A stretch of DNA of 64,000 bases from Acanthosepion pharaonis. Taxonomy: Eukaryota; Mollusca; Cephalopoda; Sepiida; Sepiidae. Numbering within the stretch: the stretch's first letter is position 1; each line of letters starts with the position of its first letter. Under the pieces are notes generated by a model. It did not search any database. It had not been told where the DNA came from and worked only from the letters and a program-made list of their open reading frames with translations. This document shows positions 1 to 11,620 of the stretch, piece after piece. A program made the position numbers and the translations under genes. The stretch is from NCBI GenBank assembly GCA_903632075.3, contig CAHIKZ030001202.1:2230001-2294000 (forward strand), given 5' to 3'.

Positions 1-144
1 TTTTTGAAGGAGGAAGACGTACAGATTGTATGCCAACTTACATGAAGATTAAAAGTGAATAATTGAAATTGCTGGAATGGTTAATTCGTAGAGAAGAAAT
101 CTTTAAAGTCTTTCCCATATTGCTGCCATATTTGGTTTGGTTGC

Positions 145-765
145 TTCTCTTATATAATCTCGAGATTCTTAACAAAATCCAAAGAAGGATCTGTAATATA
201 ATCGATCCTGATCTGGCATCTCGGCTTCAGTCATTTGTTACTAAGTTACTAATCGTCCATGCTTTGAATCTTGATGCTACACGGCATCATTTAAAGGTTC
301 TTGATAAAATTCAAAGAAGAATCTGCAATGTTATTGGTCCTGATCTAGCATCTCGGCTTCAGTCACTTTCCTACTGTATAATGTATTTTTCCTGTGCTTT
401 TTCTATAAATAGTTTCACTGTATTTATTCTGATGAACTTTTCTCTATAGAACCAAGATATTTAGCGCAGTACTAGATTGGCGGATAGGTCTCATCATTTT
501 ACAGGTGAAATGGCTAGATGTAACTGTAAGTTCTATGTTAACAGCTTTTTCTTTTGAATTTCTCGCTTGTAGAATTCTCTTCCGGCCAACTTTGATCTTC
601 AAAATTTTAAATGCAATGTCAATCGTTATCTTCTGTCTTCTTAATCCTTGTTCTTTTATTGTCCTTTTTCCTTAATAATGTTTTTTTTTTTTTTCTTATA
701 TTCTTCTACACTCAGTAATCACTTGTGTCTTTATTGCCTTGCTTGGGGTGAAATGATTTAAAAAA
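145..765 (+). mobile_element. non-LTR retrotransposon 3' end, broken (copies 1-2)
   Basis: The frame contains NKIQRRICNIIDPDLASRLQ and then DKIQRRICNVIGPDLASRLQ, the KIQRR--N-I-PDLAS-LQ motif near the C-terminus of a LINE reverse transcriptase. Downstream, out of frame, come the ending typical of the same family (FNLQNFKCNVNR-like at 590-630) and the tail GCTTGGGGTGAAATGATT at 741-758. Frameshifts and stops make it a pseudogene. Window-edge bases 1-144 show no recognised feature. Confidence 0.7.
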
Positions 766-779
766 AACATTTTCATGTC

Positions 780-1010
780 AATTGTTCTGATGACTTTTCC
801 TCCTTGGTGCCTCGTCTGTATGAATTTAAGCGGCCTACTCGATTGGTAATTAGGTCTCACTATTTTGCTGTTGAACGAGATCGATACAACCGTCTCTTCG
901 ATTCTAACAGTTTCCTTTCTCGCACTCCTCGCCCGTGGGCCACCATTCCCATTTCTTGCTTCCCTGTCAACTACGATCTTCAAAGATTTAAATATAATGC
1001 CAATCTTTGA
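780..1010 (+). mobile_element. non-LTR retrotransposon C-terminal fragment (copy 3)
   Basis: The reading frame ending at 1010 encodes LYEFKRPTRLVIRSHYFAV, then NSFLSRTPRPWATIPISCF and NYDLQRFKYNAN before TGA. This is the C-terminal block of the same LINE family as the neighbouring copies (at 13.7, 22.0, 55.9 and 58.1 kb), following directly on the A-rich tail of the previous copy. The short preserved frame is a remnant, not a host gene. Confidence 0.7.
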
Positions 1011-1106
1011 AGAAGCAAATGTCGAAAAAATTGTTGCGTAAAATGAATGCCTTTTTCTTTTTAATAATGATACGGACTGATATGATGTATCCACTTATAT
1101 ATCAGC

Positions 1107-1215
1107 AATATGGACACTTCGTCGTGGTGTATTCGTTAGAAACCTTATCTCGCTAGATCGATGACGATTGAATAGTGAGTTCGATCCCTACCGGGTGCTT
1201 TCGGCCTCGTGGTAC
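1107..1215 (+). mobile_element. tRNA-like SINE head
   Basis: A tRNA-like stretch with an A-box-like segment near 1119 (GGTGTATTCGTTAGAAACC) and a B-box-like GAGTTCGATCCCTACC at 1179-1194. No intact cloverleaf or acceptor stem was found, so it is read as a SINE promoter remnant rather than a tRNA gene. Confidence 0.5.
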
Positions 1216-1824
1216 CTTTAAGCTGCACTTAGTAAATCATTATACATTATTAATTTCCATTTAATCAACCATCTCAATCAAATTATTGTCATTATCATAC
1301 AAATACTTAATTCTATATTTTGCAACAGGAATGGAATTCTGATCATTGTGGAATTCTAATTTGTAATTTCAATAATATTCTTTTATACATTTCTTTTCCT
1401 GTATTGAATTCTGTTAAAAAAAAATGTGGCGAACGATGACAATGGAAAAATGTAAAATAACTTTCATTTGTTTGGAAAATTAAACATCTTGCTCTAACTC
1501 GAGATACACACGTAAAAAAAAAAAACATGCATTCAGTTAAAAGTCAAAATAAAACCATCCTGATATAATATTTCTCGGCTTCAGTCACATGTGTTTCGTG
1601 TTAAACGAGCTTATTTTTATATTTCTTATTTTCTATTCTGCCATGATAGTCAACGAAATAAATTATTAATTAGTAATATTTGCCAACAATGGTTAAAATC
1701 TGTTCCCGCAAAACAATAAAAAAATATGGAAATATAGATCATTTACATTGGAAATGTTGAATGAATGAAATCGCCGTCCTCCAATATAATACGTTTTTTA
1801 AGGTCTCTATGCTTCTCTGTCGAC

Positions 1825-1825
<1 letters not shown>

Positions 1826-1875
<50 letters not shown>

Positions 1876-1886
1876 TGAACAGAATG

Positions 1887-1925
<39 letters not shown>

Positions 1926-1935
1926 GAACAGAATG

Positions 1936-1977
<42 letters not shown>

Positions 1978-1987
1978 GAACAGAATG

Positions 1988-2043
<56 letters not shown>
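1826..2043 (+). repeat. (GATA)n minisatellite with conserved interruptions
   Basis: Blocks of GATA repeats separated by the recurring non-repeat spacer ATGAACAGAATGA (near 1875, 1923 and 1978). The same spacer type recurs in arrays at 3569-3710 and 15280-15502. Confidence 0.95.
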
Positions 2044-2229
2044 GTGTAAAAGCTTCTAGCGTCTTTTACTTAAAGAACGGTTTCCTCCCGTGCATTCAGT
2101 ATTATTAAAAATGGCCGTGATCACATTTACCGTATCTATTGCATAGAAATTCTTTTCACGCCATTAGAATAAAAAGAACGCGCACGTTAGACACATACAT
2201 TGTCTTTTTCTTCCACTTTCTCTTTCTCT

Positions 2230-2319
2230 TACTCACATATGTACTCACTTTCTTTCTCTCTCTCTCTCTCTCTCCCTCTCTCTCTGTGTCTATCCTTCTC
2301 TTACACACACATATATACA

Positions 2320-2357
<38 letters not shown>

Positions 2358-2480
2358 TTTCCTTACACACATGCACACACATTCTCTTTCTCTGTCTCAC
2401 TTTTTCTTACACAAACACATAAACACATACTCTTTGTCTTTCTTTCTTTTTCTCACACACACGCACACACACACATACAC
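2230..2480 (+). repeat. (CT)n and (CA)n low-complexity tract
   Basis: Alternating (CT)n and (CA)n blocks. Its open frames translate to Ser-Leu and His-Thr runs and are not genes. Confidence 0.9.
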
Positions 2481-2554
2481 ATACATGCTACCCTAACACA
2501 CGCGTGTGGTGGGGTACTACGTGTGTAAATTACATATTTATTTATCACAAATCC

Positions 2555-2950
2555 ATCATCATCATCATCATTCATATCTGGCGGAACCCATCCCTCTCCA
2601 GGTCAAACCGCGGTCAGTGTCCCCCAACTTGAAAGCTCGTCTTGGTTACGGACACGTGGACATTGATTTCACCAAATGAACCGTTAGCTCTGGCCGTTGA
2701 TTTCAGTCTAGGTAGTAAAACCCCCACCCGCACAGCGGTGTGATTACCCTGGCTGCATATATGGCGATCACGTCCATCCTACTCCATTGCGCAAGAAGCT
2801 TTATTTGCCCGGTGATAGGTCTTGTTTTAATCCTATTGTCTGGCCACCTCCTCATCAGAAAACCCTGGTGGGGGAACCGGTTTAGCCGATAATAACCTAA
2901 CCATGTGGCTGATAGTAATTGGTTACACTGTGACGCATAGCAATGGTCAA
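2555..2950 (-). mobile_element. dispersed repeat family D copy
   Basis: Read on the minus strand it has ACCGGTT, CCACCAGGGTTTTCTGATGA, GGATTAAAACAAGACCTATC and similar blocks that recur at 15118-15260, 57030-57140 and 60590-60680. No coding sequence recognised; probably a non-autonomous repeat. An ATC microsatellite lies at its plus-strand start (2550-2570). Confidence 0.5.
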
Positions 2951-3568
2951 CCTTGAAATATTAATAATTATAGTAATATAGAATTTTGTTTATAGATGAG
3001 AAAAATAATCTGTGGTGAAGTTTGTGTCCAGAGAATTTGTGCTTCGTCAGAATTATTAATATAAAATATCAAAACAATAGTGTTTATATGAATTATGGAA
3101 TTCCAATTGAGAAGAAGAGACTGTTCGTTTAATCATGAAGCGGGGGGGGATAGGTCAGTAATCAGGTTGTATTCTAAGTTACCAACACCCCGGGTTTTTT
3201 TGTCGCTACCACCGCGTTTATTTAATCGCGTGTTTGAGCGAAAACAAACAGTTGAAGTTTAGTTGGAATTGGAGCTGGGGGAAGTGAGTTGAAATGTTAT
3301 TTGATCCACGAACCTCTATCCTAACTACTTATAGCGTGGCGCACAAAATCTTACAGAGGAAAAAGATTCAAAATAGTTGTCTCGTTATTCCAATGATAAA
3401 CGCTTTGCAAATTATACGAAAAGATCTTGCTGACAAACAACCTCATCTTGAAGTACGGGGAAGTTGTGGATGAACTTAATCCAAAAGAATTTCACAAAGG
3501 AAATGGCGGGGGTACCTGTCATTCATAAAATTAAATCTATGTCACTGTCCTTAATAACATACAGACAC
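2951..3568. other. no recognised feature
   Basis: AT-rich unique-looking DNA; I see no gene, RNA or recognisable element. Confidence 0.5.
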
Positions 3569-3574
3569 ACACAC

Positions 3575-3625
<51 letters not shown>

Positions 3626-3655
3626 TGAACATACTGAGATAGATATGAACAGAAT

Positions 3656-3708
<53 letters not shown>

Positions 3709-3710
3709 TA
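3569..3710 (+). repeat. (GATA)n array with interruptions
   Basis: (GATA)n with spacers ATGAACATACTGA and ATGAACAGAATTA, related to the spacers of the 1826 array. Confidence 0.93.
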
Positions 3711-3833
3711 CTTAAATTTTCTCCCTCCGACCAAGAAAAAGTTCCAAAGAAAATCTGATGTTTGATAATTTACTTAAATTTGAGGAAGTAGGTCGAATCG
3801 AGATATGGGTCAAAACGAGTACTTACCAACACG

Positions 3834-3836
<3 letters not shown>

Positions 3837-3900
<64 letters not shown>
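3837..3900 (+). repeat. (TA)n microsatellite
   Basis: About 60 bp of uninterrupted TA. Confidence 0.97.
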
Positions 3901-3905
<5 letters not shown>

Positions 3906-4496
3906 TTAATTGCATTTATGTACATACATGCGTATACATTTGTACGTGTGTAACGATATAGCTTAATGCTTAAGTGAGCGACTATTTGCATCCAAAATGG
4001 CGACAATTATCGGTAATATTGTGAATGTATTGTGTTCTCTCCTCAAATTTATTAAAGATAATTTCGCTGGGGACGGAAATCAATTTCGTGGATGTGAATA
4101 GGTTGGATAAGCTGGTTCCTCGGTGGACGCGTTAGGGGAGGAGGACCATTCACCAGACTCAACCCTTTGAATCGTGCCAAATGCCCTTTCCTCTAATACA
4201 AACATTGCAAAATTGTCCGACCTTTTAAAAAATAAATGACGTCAAGTTTGGGGGCGAATGGTGATGTGAATATGAGGGTGGCGACCTTTGCTAGTTACAT
4301 CATTTTATAATTAGAAGTTGATGAGCGGGAGAGTATTATTATTATTATTATTATCAGAACTGAATTTTATACTCCGAGAATAAAGTGACAAGGGTAAGCA
4401 TTTTCTCAATGACAGCCTCGACACAAAATCTGGCTAACGCTTGTAAAGTTCTTTCACACAATAGAAAATATCCACCCCCTCCCTCTCTAAATCTTT

Positions 4497-4701
4497 ATGC
4501 CTCTCCTCTTTTTTTTCCTCTCTCATGATGTCTCTGTCTCTCACAGTCTATGTCTCTCACTGTGTCTTCCTCTCTTTATCTGTGTTATTCTCTCTTTTTC
4601 ACTCCGTCTCCCTTTCTATCTACCTCACTTTATCTGTTCGTCTTTTTGTTTATCTGTTCGTCTTTTTGTTTATCTGTTCTCATTTGAAAAAAAATCTGCT
4701 C

Positions 4702-4745
<44 letters not shown>

Positions 4746-5090
4746 CTACATGCCCTTCCCTGTCTCACGCTTTATGTCTTTCTATCCTTTTCCCTTTACT
4801 CACACACACACACTCTCTCTCTCACTTTCTCCGTTTCACTCTTTTCTTATCCCTTTCACTATCTCAATTCCTCACTCTCTCTCTTTCTCTCTATCATTCC
4901 TCCTCTATATTTTGCATTCCCAATTTTTACCTGTTTAATTCATTCTCCCTCCCTCTCTCTCTCTCTCTCTCTCTGTTCTTTTCATTTTCCTTCTCTTTCT
5001 TTGTCTCTCTTTATCTTATTCTCTTTTTCTATGCCTCTCTTTCACACTCTCTCTTCCTGGCTATCCTGTCACGAAAAGAGTGTCTCTTTG
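4497..5090 (+). repeat. pyrimidine-rich (CT)n tract
   Basis: About 600 bp of C and T with pure (CT)n at 4707-4742 and 4954-4973. Translates to Leu-Ser runs; rejected as coding. Confidence 0.9.
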
Positions 5091-5444
5091 TGCCATCTCC
5101 CTATTATATTTCTTTAATGGCAGCTGTTGAAATGAAGAACCAATCTGGAAACACAATAACATCTGCCGTAAATCAACATTGTCGTGTGGCATTGGCCTTC
5201 AAGTCATCCCTTGCGAATATTGGACATTAACAGAAGAATTACTGCGAAGAATCCATCAGCATTAGAGATAAGATGCTACAAAACAATTCTAATCGTCATC
5301 TACGAAGTTTGCACAATTGCCAGACATCATCAAACAAGAAACAGCCTCATTGAACGATCCTGGATGCATCGTTAACAAAGTTGAAATGGTAGCGACACGT
5401 CGTAAGAACCAACAATGTTTCTAATACCAACCCACGAGGTAGCG

Positions 5445-5447
<3 letters not shown>

Positions 5448-5497
<50 letters not shown>

Positions 5498-5984
5498 CCA
5501 GAGGATAGAATCCAGGTAGAATTCAATGTCCAGGACAGAGTAAGAATATAATAAAATGTATCCACACGTTTCCGGTGTCACTTTTTTTTGTTTTTTGTTT
5601 TTTTAATTTTAAATTTTAGGTCAGCGAATTGGTAGCGAATTATGCATCGAAAAATAATTCCTATTTATCTGTATCTCACTCATTTAAACCGTTATTTAAC
5701 TCCTCTCTTTAAACTTTGTCTCTGTTAAATTTTAATCCCCACCTTCACCTTTAAGCCTGTTTTGCTTTCTTCTTCTACACCCTCTCTCTAGAGCTTTCAT
5801 ACATTTCCCTCTCACACTTGTTTCCCCCTCCCACACATACACTCTCACTAAAATTTTGATTATTTTATACCCGGAGTTATATTTTCTGATTTCTTTTTGA
5901 ATTGGTATATCTGATTAATTGGATCGTGATTACGATCCCAATGTAATAAATTATTACCATGGAATATTAGTGTTTGAGCGTTTT

Positions 5985-6040
<56 letters not shown>
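5448..6040 (+). repeat. two (TA)n arrays with AT-rich spacer
   Basis: TA arrays at about 5448-5495 and 5990-6039. The DNA between has no recognised feature. Confidence 0.9.
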
Positions 6041-6042
<2 letters not shown>

Positions 6043-6885
6043 TATGAAAAAACTAGGTAATCCGTATGGGTAAACCTAAGGAGGATAAAATCCACAGAGC
6101 TCAATGTAAATCCAGAGCAAATAATTTAAATAAAAACAGACCACTTTAAGGTTCCATGTAATAAATTATTTCACCACAGCCTTTTTAAAGGACTGCGGAT
6201 AATCAGATGTTACTTCCAAAGGTTGAAACAAAAAATGAAAAGAAATTTACACATTTTTGACGGGTCGTATTAAACATGTAAATTAACGAAGTGAGGAAGT
6301 GAGGGGGTAGAGAGAAGACATGAGTGAGTTAGCAGGCATTGACACATTCAAACGGTTAACTTAACGGAAGTTATATATTGATATCGAAGGGGTAGAGAAG
6401 AAAAAACCCATAGAGAGAAAAAGAGAGAAGGAAAGCATGAGAGAAGGTGTCACTAATTTTCTTTGTAAAAAAAAAAAAAAAGGCTAGAAACAGACGCTGT
6501 TATTTTGTTTTACTTTGAAAGTGTTATTTTCGGGGTTCATAAAGATTATAATGTTTGATATAAATTTGAATGTCTCTAAACTGTCTACAAATAATTTAAT
6601 TTGATGTTTGTTAGTGATTTAAATTTTTTTTAAATTTTGGGGGATTTTCTATGAAATAGTCGATTAGAAAAATATTCATAGAAAGTACATTAAAAGAATA
6701 AAATTTTATTTTAAAATATAAGTTTACTTCTAGTAATCTTTTTTCTAAAATCCAAAATTTACATGCACATGCTCCAAGTTAGCGGGAAGGCCAAGACCGA
6801 CTTTGCATTTCCCAACTTCCATCAATAGGGGAAATAATTGATTTTTTCATGTTTCTACGGCAGTTTTCATGCAGTTTGCGTCCAT
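6041..6885. other. no recognised feature
   Basis: AT-rich DNA with an A run at 6467-6481; nothing recognised. Confidence 0.5.
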
Positions 6886-6990
6886 TTTCTACTGGTCAGA
6901 GTGAGAGCCTATAGCTGGCTGCCACGAATTGGCAGGAAGATTCTATTGGCCAGCGTGAGAGCCAACAGCTGATTGACACGAATGTTAACT
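6886..6990 (+). repeat. degenerate tandem duplication, about 55 bp unit
   Basis: Two copies of a unit containing TACTGGTCAGAGTGAGAGCC (6889) and TATTGGCCAGCGTGAGAGCC (6944), each followed by a CTG(G/A)(C/T)TG-CACGAAT block. Both carry inverted CCAAT-like ATTGGC motifs. Confidence 0.6.
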
Positions 6991-7034
6991 AGTATGATAG
7001 CATGCAAAATAAATCTCGGGTGCATGTGTGGGGG

Positions 7035-7037
<3 letters not shown>

Positions 7038-7100
<63 letters not shown>
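7038..7100 (+). repeat. (GT)n microsatellite
   Basis: About 60 bp of GT repeats. Confidence 0.97.
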
Positions 7101-7315
7101 TTTCCGTAAAGACTGATACTCCTGCTTAGGATTAATTGGTATCTACACACTCTACGAGAAACTTCAGGCCCGGGGTTTGAACCTGGACAGGACACACTTG
7201 TGATTTTTGTCAGCCTATATACACGGTGGGCGGTGTGGGGGGGGGTTGTATAATAAACAGCTCTGATGCTTGAATGGTCATGATTTAACCTTGAATGAGA
7301 ATGCTGCTGCGTAGT

Positions 7316-7565
7316 GGATGCGCGGATGGTGTAATAGCTACAGGCACAGAACGAGAAAATCTGCGAGCCAAGTTCAAATTCTGTCGAAATCCTTGCATTT
7401 ACTTTCACACAATTACTCTTGGGAAAGGCATGAAAGCATCTCTTTTCCTATCAGATATGAGTTAAACTGTAAGGCAGACCTTCTAGCCGTGGTTGGCAAT
7501 TTAAACTCCGAGAATAAAGTGACACGGTAAGCCTTTTCTCAATGACAGCCTCGACACAAAATCTG
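7316..7565 (+). mobile_element. tRNA-derived SINE, diverged copy
   Basis: Starts with a tRNA-like head (GGATGGTGTAATAGCTAC, then GAGCCAAGTTCAAATTCTG as B box), followed by the SINE body words CTTGGGAAAGGCATGAAAGC and GCAGACCTTCTAGCC. It directly precedes a better conserved copy in the same orientation. Confidence 0.6.
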
Positions 7566-7567
7566 GC

Positions 7568-7865
7568 AAAATCTGTGTACGGTGGAGTAATGGATAAGCG
7601 GCTTGGATTGAGGAATCGGAGAGCCGAGTTCGAATTCCACTCGAATCTATTACATTCACTTACGCGCTAATAACTTTGGGAAATCCTCTTCTCCCAGCTA
7701 TGGGTAAATAGCAGGACAGACCGGGTTCTATAGCCTTGGATGGCAACTTGTCTACTGCAGAAAGAAATGGCAACTTACTGCGGGGAAAAACATTGTCTCG
7801 TCAGTTATGTATCGAAAGATACATGATCGTGTATCACGCATGGCACATAACTAACTGACTGACTG
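7568..7865 (+). mobile_element. tRNA-derived SINE, best copy
   Basis: Head with GGTGGAGTAATGGATAAGCG and B box GAGTTCGAATTCCACTCG. Body includes TATGGGTAAATAGCAGGACA, TATAGCCTTGGATGGCAACT and GAAAGATACATGATCGTGTA. The same body recurs at 28846, 29340 (reverse), 35815, 52490, 53925, 61195 and 63870. tRNA-derived SINEs are established in octopus; naming a published family would need a search. Confidence 0.8.
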
Positions 7866-8442
7866 ATGTGGTCTTGGTGGGGCATATACTTGCAATGTAA
7901 CTAAGTACCACTCAGATTAGTATAAACCACAGGCTGTCTCTGTGGGTGTTGAAGAGACAGGACTAGACCTGAGCAGATGGTCATGCTCGGAAAGGAGCAG
8001 GCATGCTGAAGATGAGAAATCATACTAATCTACATTGTGTTTTCAAGTCAAAACAGCTCGGGTGATGATGTGTAGTTCGACGTTCTACAAATGAACGAAC
8101 AAATTCAACGCGGAAATGTAGTAACAGACACGAGTTTGGCAAGAATATTCGTATTGTATTATAGCCACATATCGGGTGCTGAGTGGAAATCTATCTGGAG
8201 AGGTTGACACGTTTCTGATGTGCAAACAGGCGACAGGAAATAGAAAAGAAAATGAAGAGAATTCTTCGTGCGGCATCTTCGTCCTTTCCTCATCCCAACC
8301 GTATACGTCTTTTCGAAGCGAAATTTCTCCAAGAAATAACATCAAGAATTTCAGACTCGGTTCCAAAGGAAATCCATTTTTGATTTCCATTTGCAGACGT
8401 CAGGAAAAAGGGGTCAGAAAAAAAACAAATGCTATCCATTTA

Positions 8443-8446
<4 letters not shown>

Positions 8447-8476
<30 letters not shown>

Positions 8477-8502
8477 TATATATATATATATATATATATA
8501 AT
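8447..8502 (+). repeat. (CA)n-(TA)n compound microsatellite
   Basis: CA repeats grading into TA repeats. Confidence 0.95.
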
Positions 8503-8925
8503 AAAAGAGTCTCTTGCAAGTATGAGATGTAAAGGTTTATGTTTCAAAACGCTGAAAATTTTTCACAGAACTACTACTACTACTACTAATAATAATAATA
8601 ATTACAGACTTTACTGTTCAGCTGTATTCATCGCTGTTTTGTCTACACCACTGATTAAATAGTTATTTGTTTACCTGTATGTGTACGTAATCACTCACAT
8701 ATATGATTGATCTTTATTTATCTCATTTCTACATCACTCGCTCTTTCTATCTCTTTCCCTCTGTGTGTGTGTGAAATTCTATTTATATATATTTAATATA
8801 TGCGCGGTGCATATTTAGTTGAATGGATATGACCGTCGGTTTCACTCTTAAGAGATCCTCAGACAAAACTTTGTCGGAGGATTGCAAAAGTGTGAAACCG
8901 ACGGACACTAAACTCATATCCATTC

Positions 8926-8928
<3 letters not shown>

Positions 8929-8968
<40 letters not shown>

Positions 8969-9114
8969 CCTGACGATTGCGTCCAGCATGAAACAGCCTG
9001 TCGCCTCTGAGTGTCGACTTCAATGTTCACTTTTATATTTATATTTACACACGCTCTATCTCTGATATTGAGCACTTTATCCCATAAATACAGCACACCT
9101 TAAAACGATATTTC

Positions 9115-9120
<6 letters not shown>
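8929..9120 (+). mobile_element. (TA)n plus hammerhead-family repeat A, copy 1
   Basis: A (TA)n array at 8930-8966 abuts the repeat exactly where stem I should begin. The core follows: CTGACGA from 8970, a 13-nt stem II segment, GAAACAGCCTGTC ending 9002, then the family body (GACTTCAATGTTCACTTTTA, GATATTGAGCACTTTATCCC) ending at the next (TA)n. The 5' strand of stem I is lost, so no functional motif is expected here. Confidence 0.7.
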
Positions 9121-9166
<46 letters not shown>

Positions 9167-9172
<6 letters not shown>

Positions 9173-9357
9173 TGAACATTGAAGTCGACACTCAGAGGCG
9201 ACAGGCTTTTCATGCTAGATGATGATAGAATCTAGCATGAAACAGCCTGTCGCATCTGAGTGTCGACTTCAATGTTCACTTTTATATTTACATACGCTCT
9301 ATCTCTGATATGGTGCACTTTATCCCATAAATATAGCACACCTTAAAACTATGTTTC

Positions 9358-9395
<38 letters not shown>
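9167..9395 (+). mobile_element. hammerhead-family repeat A, inverted pair
   Basis: A minus-strand copy (9167-9218) and a plus-strand copy (9231-9360) lie head to head, forming arms of about 52 bp around a 12-bp centre. The plus copy keeps GAAACAGCCTGTC but its CTGANGA box is diverged. It ends in (TA)n at 9361-9394. A (TA)n array also precedes the pair at 9119-9166. Confidence 0.7.
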
Positions 9396-9398
<3 letters not shown>

Positions 9399-9487
9399 AA
9401 CATAACATCTCAAATCCTCTCATATTACTACGATCCACTTGCATTATATACCAACGGATTTGTTACCTTTACTATATATACACATTC

Positions 9488-9522
9488 ACGCACACACACA
9501 TACAACCACACACACGCACGCG

Positions 9523-9555
<33 letters not shown>

Positions 9556-9705
9556 GGGGGGATAAAGGTATGTTGTATTTACTGTTAAATGTGCTCAATA
9601 TCCTTGATAGAGCATTTGTAAATATAAGAGTGGACACTGACATCAACACTGATTGGTGACAGGCTGTTTCATGCAATCTGAAGATTGCGTTCAGTCCATT
9701 CGGTA
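9488..9705 (-). mobile_element. (CA)n-(TA)n and hammerhead-family repeat A, minus copy
   Basis: Compound microsatellite at 9488-9556, then a minus-strand family A body (GTGGACACTG, CATCAACACTGATTGGTGAC) and the GAAACAGCCTGTC block reading on the minus strand near 9658-9671. Confidence 0.6.
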
Positions 9706-10119
9706 TTGAAGACTGGCTGAAGATCGGGATAGTGTGAAACGGGAATAGCAACAAGAACTGCCCTTTGTTGAATGCTGACTTTGTTAAGCATTTTTTTTTA
9801 TCTGTCTACATAGTCTAGACGTTAGGCACTTTAATTTACTGTGTAGACGGCTGTTTAACTTTTGGTCTTTCTTTTTTCTTTCCTTGTTCGTTTTTTTTTT
9901 TTCTTGTTTAACGTATTAGGTCGTGGCTCATTTTGCACACAAAACATCCTTTACAATTCGTAAATACGCCAACAGCACAACGCTTTCTAAACATATTTGA
10001 GAAATTGAAAGTGAAAACCAAATTCACACCAAAAATATCATGGAAAATTATGGAAAACAGCATCAGCCTAAAAGAATAAATCCCAAAACTGTATACTCCG
10101 TCCGGAGGAGAAAATAGCT

Positions 10120-10522
10120 TTAACCCATTAACTGCTAATTTTTTAATGCGCACTTTTGGCCCAGACATGTGTCTTAGGAATTTATTTATTCCTTATGTTT
10201 AATTTCAGTAGTTGCCATTGTCGTTTTATAGAAACTAGAACATCAAATATATATGTATATAAAACATCAAAAAATAATATTGATTAGAAATAATGAAAAA
10301 AATACTTTTCAAAATAATCATTATTTTTTTTACTCGTGAAATGGAAAATTACGACAGAAAGCGTCTTCTTACGGCTAATAATAAAAACTTTAAAGGCTAA
10401 GTGTTGTAAAATATACCTCTGCAAATGTATGTAAGCAATTCAATGTAAATACAAGGAATAAGATGTAGTCAGTTTGATTTTAACAGATCCCCAAATGGGG
10501 CTCATGGCAGGTAATGGATTAA
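10120..10522. mobile_element. piggyBac-like MITE (TTAA-flanked)
   Basis: The left end TTAACCCATTAACTGCTA (10120) and the right end, reverse-complemented, TTAATCCATTACCTGCCA (ending 10522) form an inverted terminal repeat with about three mismatches, and each begins with TTAA, the piggyBac target. The 403-bp interior is AT-rich and noncoding. Confidence 0.6.
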
Positions 10523-10924
10523 TTACCTTTCTTGACTAACAGAAATTACTCGATCAGAACTCATCCCAAAAATGCAGACACGTAAACAAATTGTTACTAC
10601 GTTACTTAAAAATCGAAACTAAAAACGAACAAAAAAATAATAATCAATAAATAAAATAAGATTAAAAAAAAATGAAAAATAAATCAATGAATAAATAAAA
10701 TAATCTGAATCAATAAGTAAACAAGTTAAGTAAATAATAAAATTAACAAACTGTAACCTTGCGAAGGTTGTCGAATAGAATAATCACACGAAGGTTGGTA
10801 ATGAACGATAATACTTAGGACAAGAACAACACATATAAGATTCGCCAGCGGCGCGTAGAAGTAGTCAATTGCTAGAAGTGAGTCGAGTGAATTCCACAAT
10901 GAATCTTCAACTGCAGAATATCTA

Positions 10925-11140
10925 CCAACCGCCCCACGCAGTCAGTTGTGGCACAAGGTCGAATTTAATGTGGGGTATCCGAGCCCGTAGGCTCGGCCCC
11001 AAATTCCCTCTAGACTCCGTATAAAACGGGGTCGGGTAGCTGTTTCCCCGAGACGAGACTATGCCCTTCGACATAGCCTCGTCTGGGGATCCTCTCTGCC
11101 CGGATGCAGAGAGTTTGATCAGTACAGTTGAAGACGAATC
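10925..11140. other. GC-rich block with several hairpins
   Basis: This island is markedly more GC-rich than its surroundings and contains at least three inverted repeats: GAGCCCGTAGGCTCGG near 10980, GACGAG...CTCGTC around CCCTTCGA at 11052-11085, and CTCTCTGC...GCAGAGAG at 11093-11112. TATAAAA occurs at 11022. It could be an LTR or promoter-like element; I do not recognise it. Confidence 0.5.
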
Positions 11141-11329
11141 ACCAACTGCAGACCAACATACAGTATTTACTACTGTATTTATGGGAATAGAGGCATACCC
11201 ACTATCGTCAGTAGTCATCCTGCAACAGTAATCAATACCAAAATAATCAATAATCAATAACGAGTAAAAATAGTTAACAACCACCACTGTAAAATAGCCA
11301 GAAAACTGCATTCAGATCCACAATTATTT

Positions 11330-11620
11330 CCACTCCACAGACCCTAGAATATTTCGAAACATGACCGTTACCGCACCCAAAATAACTGTTAGGATAATAC
11401 AATAGACTTTCTACCCATGATACACCATTGACCAGCATATATAAATAGTCGATTCAAAACACAACATACATGGCCTGATGATGGCATTTAAGCATGAAAC
11501 ATAACGTCACAGCTGGGTTTTGACCTCAATGTCCAATCTTATATTTACATACGCTCTATCGCTGATATTCCGCACTTTATCCCGTAAATATTGCATATCA
11601 GAAAACTATGTTTTTATCAT

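Noticed and set aside
4497..5117. 206-codon Leu/Ser-rich open frame
   Set aside because: It is the translation of a (CT)n-rich tract with no codon structure or domain; open in two frames at once.
6989..7408. 139-codon minus-strand frame
   Set aside because: Half is a (GT)n repeat and the rest overlaps a SINE head.
7568..7640. Functional tRNA gene
   Set aside because: A and B boxes are present, but the acceptor, D and anticodon stems do not pair; it leads into a SINE body.
8176..8532. 118-codon plus-strand frame near 8.2 kb
   Set aside because: Overlaps an equally long minus-strand frame and runs into (CA)n and (TA)n; no family recognised.
10922..11311. 129-codon minus-strand frame
   Set aside because: It crosses the hairpin island; hydrophobic start and no recognisable domain. 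Better read as structured noncoding DNA.
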